In this document: in pieces, positions 5,988 to 11,881 of the stretch | Numbering within the stretch: position 1 is the stretch's first letter | Layout of the letters: the number at the start of each line of letters is the position of its first letter | DNA from: Wuchereria bancrofti | Lineage: Eukaryota; Nematoda; Chromadorea; Rhabditida; Onchocercidae | NCBI GenBank assembly: GCA_005281725.1 | Contig: SSBO01000012.1 | Location: 14,369,138-14,381,018, forward strand | Direction: 5' to 3' | Length of the DNA: 11,881 nt | Position numbers and translations under genes: made by a program | The notes under the pieces: model-generated | Databases searched by the model: none | Told to the model about the DNA's origin: nothing | Seen by the model: only the letters and a program-made list of their open reading frames with translations

Positions 5988-8900
5988 GTATATATTATAT
6001 TCAGTTTTATTTTTGTCTTCAAAGTTTCTTCATAAATTTTCAAAAATTGTTGGCTTGATTACTTTATTGACTGCCCTTGAAATCATGTCTGATTCTTCCC
6101 GTCACGTAATTTAGGACATTCTTGCTATCATTTCATTCGCTATCTTATGAAATATATTATAACTGGTGAGTAAAAAATGAAGAGCAAAAAAGTATTGGTG
6201 GTGATAAAAAAATCCGGAGAACTATTTCATTATTTTTGGAATTGGAAGTATTTTGGAATTAAGAATAGCATACTATCCTTAAGTAATGAGCTATTTTTTC
6301 CAGCTCTGAGAGCATCGAAACTGATGACATTTTGAACGGAGCATTTTATAAAAGCGAATTAGCTATTAATTAATTGAATTAATTCATTGTTAATTAACTC
6401 AAAACCATTTGTATAATTTTAGTTTACTTGTGGAAAGACCAAGTTGACTGATAAGGTCTACCGTAATGTTGGTTTTTTTGTTGCTTTATATCAGTGCTGT
6501 TAAGAAATTCAGTAAATTGTGGCTATTATTAATAGCACAGCTTAATGTTGTGCAGATTAAACAAGCATTGGCATCCCGAAAAAAGTTGGCATCTGAAAGG
6601 TTGTCGTTGATTTGTGAAATATTATATTTGGAAAGGCTTACATTAATTGTTGTATTCCGTGCGTTACGTTAAAAGTAGTAGGCGCCAGATGCGCTATTAT
6701 TTATAATTCCGCAGTGAAATTATTCCAAGTTTATTCTTATAAAACGTAATATCAATAATCTGAGCAGTAATAAATAGATTTAAAAAGTGGAGGAAAGGAA
6801 TTTGAACTTGGAGATAATAAAAATGGAGTTTAGATGACAATTGTAGTCGACAATGACAACAATAATAATCTTGTTTATTGAGATTGTATTCATCTATGTA
6901 GAGAATTGGGCGTGGATATAATAAGATATTACGGTGAAGTTAAAATAAGAGATTAATGATAAGTATTAAATTCTGAATTAAATACGAAATCAAAGTTCTG
7001 ACAATGATTTATAATATTATAAGATAAAGTAAGAGATTGTTTACAATTTAAAAATAATTTATTAGTTTTTCTTTAAATTTATTTTATTAATTTGACTTGT
7101 TTACTATTACTATTTGTTCTTATTGCGTTGTCATGATGATCGTCGTGCACATCGCTTATTGTGCTATTATATTCTTTTTATATAACATTCTTTTTCTATA
7201 TATTTTTGTATATTTATAGTTGCTAAATTATGAATGTTAACTATGTTTTTTATATTTCGTGGCAGGTTATGTCATTATTATTACAAGTCCTTTATATGCA
7301 TAATCAAAAAAGTGCCAGTTATTACAGAATATTATAAGAGGGACATCTAATAGGGATCGGTAAGGATCAGCGGAAGAGAAAATAGTGTCACTAATTTATT
7401 GTTCAGTTATATTTTTGGGTTTCAGTGAATAGGGTAAGATGATACTTATATGTTGAATATATTTTTAAATTAAAGGTAGAGTTGAATGAAAAATGAACTT
7501 TTTATTTGTTGAATATTGTATTAATGGAATGTCAGGAATTGTGATATTAACATGTATATACAAATCTTCGTTCATGAAGTCAAGCTATATTTGCAATCTA
7601 GTATCGATCTGAGATTGTAAGAAAAGCCTAATCTGATTAGCTATTTTGTTATTCAAAGAATTTATTCTAATTTATTTTACAATTTCCTCATTTTCTTTTC
7701 ATCCTTGTACAAATCATCTTTGTCTGCTTCTTTTTTTGCTCCTCTGCTTTCTCGTTCTATTTCTTTCTCCAACTTTTCTACCTTTTTCGGTCGAACATTT
7801 TTTGGCGAAATGGTAGTGTAAATTAAGCAGTGATTTTAGTTTTAGATAGAAGAGAGCAGTGACACCAGCTGCCAAATTATTATTGCGTTTACTTTATTTG
7901 TTTATATCTTTAATTGGCCAACAATTAGTTGTACTGTTCTTTATGGTTTATTTGGCATCTCTCGGGAATATTTCTCGTTCTATTCTAACACTTTTAACTG
8001 TTATCACTACGCTGTGGTGAAACATTTGTTTTTCATGCATGGTGGTTTCATTGAAAACTGAACATATTAGAAGGTGAGGGAATCTTTTCAAAATGTGAAT
8101 ATTTGCGTGAATAAAAAGCGAAAGTGGTATGACGTAGGAATTAAGAAGAAAATGGAAGAAGTGAAAGGTGAAAAGGTATGTGGAATGATAAGTCATTCCT
8201 ACAATGATAATGGATAAATTTGATTTATATTATTTAATCGTTATACCTGCCTTATTAGTCCATTGTAATGCATTTTGTTTTGCAGACGCATATATACATA
8301 TGGAATGAGAGCTGCTGATAGGAGAAAGATGTGGAGGCGATGGAATTGTCGTACACTTTTATTAGATTCTTTCAAATCTTTAATATATTTAAGAAGGTAT
8401 ACATATGAGATATATACATATTATAGCTTTACAGTTTTAGTACTGTGCAAAATAAACATGCTTGCATGCAGCGAACTTAAATTTCTTCATCTTTCTTCTA
8501 ATTAGTGGTTTGTTGTTCTGTATTTCTCATCAGTGGGAAATGTTAATTGTCTTCCCGTTTCTTTAAACATGAAGACAAATTATTAATGATTTCATGGAGG
8601 TAAATTAAAGATTATTACTAGTTAAAAATTATTGTTATTAGCTATTTGTTTCTATTTAATTATTAACTAGTTGAAAATTATTGTTACTAACTACTTGTTT
8701 TTATTTCAATTATTAACTAGTTGTTTTAACAAAAAATCATTAACTGATTGTTTTTAATAAAATAGGTTAGGAAGAGCTTAAAACGTATCATATTGGTTCT
8801 TTAGAAATTTTCATTTACAGTATGTTATCGATTGTTGGTCAGTAAAGATCGGGTGATTAAAACTGTTCCAAAATTAACTACTTAAATGGGATGGGATGAT

Positions 8901-11573
8901 TTCAGTTGGTCGTGATTGCTGTTTTCTTCCAGAGTCTCGAAAGCTTTATTGGATGTTAATTCACAAAATTACAGAGTTTTGAGTAGTAAGATGATTGTTT
9001 GGTCGTAATTAGTCATTGATTGAGTAGTAAGATGATTGTTTAGTCGTAATTAGTCATTGACTTCGATCCAGGAAATAGTCATATGCTGCATTCTTCGTCT
9101 CATACATGTTATTATTGCAAATGGCTGTTTTTTCTGGTCATTTTTATGTAAAATAACAAAGGGTAATGCTGTTATTTGCATATCGATTATTTCTCACATA
9201 CCAAGAAATGCTTTCCTTTGTTTTTCTTTTTTTTATATGTTGTTTCAATTGATATTAATAAGATTACTTGTGATAACTCCGCAGAGGAATTTATCTTCGG
9301 ATAGTTAGTTTTAGAAGGCGATATTAGTGGGATTTTTAATCCTGGAGGATAACATCTACCGGAATTGGGGAAGCTCGAATGCGATGTTAACCATTTCGAT
9401 TTTGATATATTTAACATACTTGTTCTGGCTGTTTCAAATTCTTATTCTGGTTCTAAGTCGTGGTTAAAATTGATAATGGTCTGCGTTATTTTCTAGAATT
9501 CTATTCACTCATTTAGTTGCAATTATTAAGAGTGTCAGTTTTTTTGATCTGAAGTGTTTCGTTTGCCAGTATGGAGTTTCTAAGAATATATGAGCAACCC
9601 CCATGAATTACTTAACATTAGTGTAGAAGAGAAAGAGAATTTTATCTGACGGAAACTAATATCATGCTATTGCCAATTTTGATCGTCTTTGAAAAACGGG
9701 TTGTTTTTGTTGTCCGTCGTGCAGTTTGTTCATATCTTAAATACATTTAGTTCATAACATTCGTTTGCTAAGTGGATCAGGTAATGCCTGCTAAGAGACC
9801 AACTCCTCCTCAGGAGCTGTCCGCAGATCGAAAAATTTAAAGGAAACACAGTAGTTACCCAAGAATTATTTTTGGAAAGGTGCCAGAATGCAAGATGCTA
9901 TGTATAGATTTTCCGATGATTGAACAAATTATCGAATGACAAGGAAAACATTATCGAAGGTCGGTGGTTTAACTGTCGTAAATGCTAGTGTATTCATGAA
10001 TTAGGCTTGGCTACTTACAGTTGTCCAGGTCTTATATGTTTCTAAATCTATTCTATTTTAGACACAGTCTTAACTTTTATTGGTCAAAAAATTCCGTGAT
10101 ATGTGATGTTCTGTTACATTATCTATTTAATCTTGATTTGTAATATGATTGTTGTCACTGACCATCTGAAATTCATTGTTGTTAATTATTTGAACTAAAT
10201 TACAGAGAATACAAAGGGTAGAAAAAGCGTCATTATGAAATTGTTGATCGTTGATTTCATCGTACTCCACTATTCTTTGTTAACTTGGTTTTTTATTTCT
10301 TAATAATTTGAAGATATACGAGTGTTAGCAAATTCGTTTAACGTTGTCTTAAGGAATGGTGTGTTGTTTAATGAAATTAGCTTCTTTTTCCATGAGCTGA
10401 TTTCAAAATTCTACTATCTGTGTCCTGAGAGTGTTTAATTACTTAAAGCGATGCGATAATATATTAATCACAACTAGTTGATCTGTCGATTTGCAACAAA
10501 TCCATAGCCTGAAAATTTAGTATTCCGATTATGTAATTGATATATTTTTCAAAATAATTTCGTTTTATTTAACAGGAATAATTTTTCAGCTGATGATGAA
10601 CATTTCATTAATGGTACTTTTGAACTTAGTGAAGTTGAAAAGGAATTGATTAGAGAAGAACTAAAAAAGGTATGTTTCTGTACACTTCTTTTCATAATAG
10701 TTGAGTTCGCTGATGTTATTGAAATTCGGTTTATCATGTTAGCTCTTTACTGTCATTTTGGGCTATGAGGTGCCAGAAATTTCAACAGTGCAGTTCAAAT
10801 GAATTAAGTTATGAGAAGTTTACAGGATTTTTTAAACTTCCCAGTTATGACATAATATCGAAGCTGATACAGTGTCTAACATATAATTACTTTCTTTTAT
10901 GAAATGTAATTTATAAAATGCTTGGCTGTTTTTTTGTTTCAGCTTCTCAGCCTATCCACTCTCAGTCAAATATTTATACATTAAAAGATTTCAGACTGAA
11001 GAAGAAGTCAATACATTACGTCAAGTACTGGTTGCACGCCAAAAACATGCGAGTGATTTGAAACGAAAACTGGGCATTTCACCATTTTCTGAATTTACTG
11101 CTGATATCAGTCACTCATTGCGGCATGTCAAAGAATCGCAAGCGTAAATGTTTTGTTTGAATGAAAGATTACTAAATTCTTCAGCAGATGAAATCCAAAA
11201 ATATTGCTTATAACTGCTATAGTTGAGATAGTATGACAATGGTTACTTTGTTCTAATATGCATCTTACTTTTCCTACTTCCTCGACATTATCATGCCATA
11301 TGATTTTTTTGAATGGTGCAACTCGAGCAGTCATTTAAGGGGTTTAGGTATATATTTCTTCTAATCAGTGTTAAATCTATACTTATGTAGTCTCATGTGG
11401 TCATAATTTCTGTTTCTTTCAGGTACCAAAGGACATCGGAAGTAGTCACAGGTACAGCGGATACTGTAAAGAATAAATGGAACGGTATGCGTAATTCATC
11501 ACTGTTCAAATCATTTGAATCTAAGCTAGGAACAGCATATACGAATGTAAGATATTCCTCTCATGCATCATAA
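5966..11573 (+). CDS. TPD52: TPD52 (tumour protein D52) family coiled-coil protein, multi-exon, possibly continuing past the window
   Basis: D52 proteins are small cytosolic coiled-coil proteins that homo- and hetero-oligomerise and act in membrane and secretory-vesicle traffic. Exons 5966-5987, 10590-10669, 10995-11143 and 11423-11546 join with compatible phases (1, 0, 2). Visible family landmarks in order: a short acidic N-terminus (MATAGLEADDEHF), then a coiled coil (LSEVEKELIREELKK, TEEEVNTLRQVLVARQKHAS, DLKRKLG) matching SEEEREELRRELAK..EEEIVTLRQVLAAKERH..ELKRKLG. Next come the SHSLRHVKESQAYQRTSE region and the C-terminal MRNSSLFKSFESKLGT, close to the family's MRNSPTFKSFEDRVGT. That is 125 residues to the end of the fourth exon. 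Reading on adds VRYSSHAS and a stop at 11571-11573; splicing at AAT|GTAAGA would instead continue the C-terminus beyond the window. Family members are usually about 180-220 residues, favouring continuation. Confidence 0.94.
6466..6672 (+). CDS. Unassigned 68-codon frame in the large intron
   Basis: The frame starts MLVFLLLYISAVKKFSKLWL with a hydrophobic N-terminal stretch, then a charged amphipathic part (QIKQALASRKKLASERLSLI, CEILYLERL). An acceptor-like TAATTTTAG lies about 45 bases upstream. I recognise no family. In such A+T-rich DNA a frame of this length can arise by chance; the regular Leu/Lys/Glu pattern in its second half is the only hint of coding. Confidence 0.15.
   Translation: MLVFLLLYISAVKKFSKLWLLLIAQLNVVQIKQALASRKKLASERLSLICEILYLERLTLIVVFRALR
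7677..7835 (-). CDS. Lys/Glu-rich open frame antisense in the large intron (fragment)
   Basis: This stop-to-stop minus-strand frame of 52 codons has no ATG near its start. It includes SPKNVRPKKVEKLEKEIERE, then SRGAKKEADKDDLYKDEKKM, ending RKL and TAA. It looks like a charged coiled-coil tail. It lies against the plus-strand intron of the TPD52 gene. It may be a decayed exon or pseudogene piece, or simply the reading of a polypurine tract; no splice partners were found. Confidence 0.2.
   Translation of the reverse strand, partial: NHCLIYTTISPKNVRPKKVEKLEKEIERESRGAKKEADKDDLYKDEKKMRKL
8613..8760. repeat. Tandem repeat, about 48-50 base unit, nearly three copies
   Basis: Units begin TATTACTAG at 8613, TATTAACTAG at 8661 and TATTAACTAG at 8711. 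The first two share the order ACTAGTT(A/G)AAAATTATTGTTA followed by TTAGCTATTTGTTTCTATTT or its variant. The third is more diverged and shortened inside. The repeat is A+T-rich, with ACTAGT palindromes. Confidence 0.8.
8980..9060. repeat. 41-base tandem duplication
   Basis: TGAGTAGTAAGATGATTGTT begins at 8980 and again at 9021. The two copies continue through GGTCGTAATTAGTCATTGAT and AGTCGTAATTAGTCATTGA, with one internal difference (G at 9001, A at 9042). The near identity implies a recent duplication within the intron. Confidence 0.92.
9784..9936 (+). pseudogene. Coding-like broken frame in the large intron, unidentified
   Basis: An ATG at 9784 starts MPAKRPTPPQELSADRKI and meets TAA at 9838-9840. 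The same frame then stays open (RKHSSYPRIIFGKVPECKML and on to IEQIIE) until TGA at 9937. The first part has varied codons and higher GC than its surroundings. No family is recognised. It could be the remnant of an old gene or element, or an alternative exon, though no donor in the required phase is present. Confidence 0.15.
10590..10669 (+). CDS. TPD52: TPD52 exon, start of coiled coil
   Basis: The acceptor AATTTTTCAG ends at 10589 and the donor AAG|GTATGT follows 10669. The exon reads DDEHFINGTFELSEVEKELI and REELKK. A second acceptor, TTTAACAG ending at 10575, would add 14 bases and change phase, so it suits only a different upstream exon (phase 2). The heptad-like Leu/Ile pattern with Glu and Lys opens the D52 coiled coil. 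Confidence 0.92.
10995..11143 (+). CDS. TPD52: TPD52 exon, coiled-coil core
   Basis: The acceptor AGATTTCAG ends at 10994 and the donor GC|GTAAAT follows 11143 in phase 2. The exon encodes TEEEVNTLRQVLVARQKHAS, DLKRKLGISPFSEFTADISH and SLRHVKESQ. EEEVNTLRQVLVARQKH is the family's signature block. Another acceptor (GTTTCAG at about 10942) is followed by in-frame stops, so 10994 is the right one. Confidence 0.96.
11423..11546 (+). CDS. TPD52: TPD52 exon with the conserved C-terminal MRNS..FKSFE motif
   Basis: The acceptor TTTCTTTCAG ends at 11422. The exon reads (A)YQRTSEVVTGTADTVKNK, WNGMRNSSLFKSFESKLGT and AYTN. It corresponds to the D52 segment ending MRNSPTFKSFEDRVGT. The insert of variable exons found in vertebrate D52 genes before this motif is absent or very short. 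The donor AAT|GTAAGA after 11546 is good. Without splicing there, the frame ends at TAA 11571-11573. Confidence 0.93.
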
Positions 11574-11585
11574 TGTAAGATATTC
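11544..11585 (+). repeat. Duplicated splice-donor block inside an inverted repeat
   Basis: AATGTAAGATATTC occurs at 11544-11557 and again at 11572-11585, so the donor AAT|GTAAGA of the fourth TPD52 exon is present twice, 28 bases apart. The pair is bracketed by a perfect 9-base inverted repeat, CATATACGA (11536-11544) and TCGTATATG (11586-11594). A stem would loop out both donors and the stop codon at 11571. Confidence 0.75.
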
Positions 11586-11881
11586 TCGTATATGTACTTT
11601 CTTCAAGTTTTCAGTAGCAGTCTTTAACGCAACTTCAAGTTGGGAAATGTGTCCTCTATTGGTTTTTTTAGAAATTTTTGAGCTTGCGGTATATATGTCT
11701 TTTTGTTTCATTTAAAGTGTTTCATTTAAAAAATTTAAGATTTTTTGACATTAATTCAAGTACTTTCTAATTTGATTCCAACTCTAAATGCAGAGGTAGT
11801 CAGACTTTAACCTCTCATTTCCTTTGAATTAAACTACTGTTTGTCCTTTGTATTTTGTTACACAATATCTCAAGGTTCCAT
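11574..11881 (+). other. Downstream of TPD52 exon 4: intron or 3' UTR
   Basis: No further D52-like exon is visible before the end of the window. If the stop at 11571 is used, this is 3' UTR; a variant polyadenylation hexamer ATTAAA is at 11828-11833, but no AATAAA. If the donor at 11547 is used, it is intron. Confidence 0.5.

Larger units (their letters stand above)
5988..10589 (+). other. TPD52: 4.6 kb first coding intron of the TPD52 gene
   Basis: This is by far the largest intron in the window. It is T-rich on the plus strand, agreeing with plus-strand transcription. It holds two tandem repeats (8613-8760 and 8980-9060), an unassigned 68-codon frame at 6466-6672, a Lys/Glu-rich minus-strand frame at 7677-7835 and a coding-like broken frame at 9784-9936. 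None of these is connected to the TPD52 frame by sites I trust. An ATG-containing block after a TTTTGCAG at 8285 reaches a stop at once when joined in phase, so it could only be a UTR or nonproductive exon. Confidence 0.75.

Noticed and set aside
7948..8196. Minus-strand 82-codon frame rich in Phe, His and Leu
   Set aside because: This is composition-driven: it is the antisense of purine-rich DNA with GAAGTGAAAGG runs, and it has no domain pattern or splice context.
8275..8505. Open frame after TTTTGCAG at 8285 as an alternative TPD52 exon (MRAADRRKMWRRWN)
   Set aside because: Joined in phase to the first coding exon it reaches TGA after about eight codons, and its donor AAG|GTATAC (after 8397) leaves the wrong phase for exon 10590. 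At best it is a nonproductive or UTR exon.
9057..9417. Overlapping plus (9057-9308) and minus (9187-9417) frames
   Set aside because: They overlap each other within the intron, show no recognisable motif and have no consistent splice signals.
11128..11334. Minus-strand frame opposite the TPD52 exon and intron
   Set aside because: It is a shadow of the clearly coding plus strand at its upper end and intron sequence elsewhere.
1..11881. tRNA, rRNA, CRISPR array, bacterial operon or phage genes
   Set aside because: No cloverleaf, rRNA core or regularly spaced repeats were seen, and the intron-split animal genes rule out a prokaryotic reading.

Overview
The window looks like nuclear DNA of a nematode, most plausibly a spirurid or filarial-type worm. 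It is roughly 70% A+T. Its genes are split by spliceosomal introns of about 0.1 to 4.6 kb with TTTTCAG or TTTTAG acceptors. Several acceptors sit 8 to 60 bases upstream of ATGs, as expected for spliced-leader addition. The phylum is an inference from gene architecture and protein resemblance; no rRNA or other marker is present.

Two conserved genes are arranged head to head, and both run off the window. On the minus strand, from about 4.4 kb down to base 67, lies the N-terminal part of a cullin-4 gene (ubiquitin-ligase scaffold). I could place at least nine exons, with coding sequence for about 270 residues out of an expected 750 or so; the C-terminal cullin-homology half lies beyond base 1. 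On the plus strand, from about 5.5 kb to beyond 11.5 kb, lies a TPD52 (tumour protein D52, coiled-coil vesicle-trafficking) family gene. It has a probable 5' UTR intron, a tiny 22-base first coding exon, a 4.6 kb first coding intron, and three further exons carrying the family's coiled coil and conserved C-terminal motif.

Between them (about 4.44 to 5.5 kb) is the shared upstream region. It holds a locally GC- and CpG-rich patch with a CRE-like TGACGTAA, a long pyrimidine-rich tract, and a small unassigned reading frame at 5002-5208 behind a textbook acceptor. Base composition flips here from A-rich to T-rich on the plus strand, as expected for divergent transcription.

The most notable observations are as follows. 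(1) Two consecutive cul-4 splice junctions where the strong donor gives a stop or frameshift and only a weaker upstream donor keeps frame. (2) A possible 31-codon, frame-preserving, basic/serine-rich cassette exon in a cul-4 intron. (3) An ambiguous cul-4 N-terminus with no recognisable DDB1-binding segment. (4) Unexplained open frames in the large TPD52 intron. (5) Two local tandem repeats in that intron. I see no mobile element with recognisable coding capacity, no RNA genes and no CRISPR. The window looks like an ordinary conserved gene pair rather than a new system.
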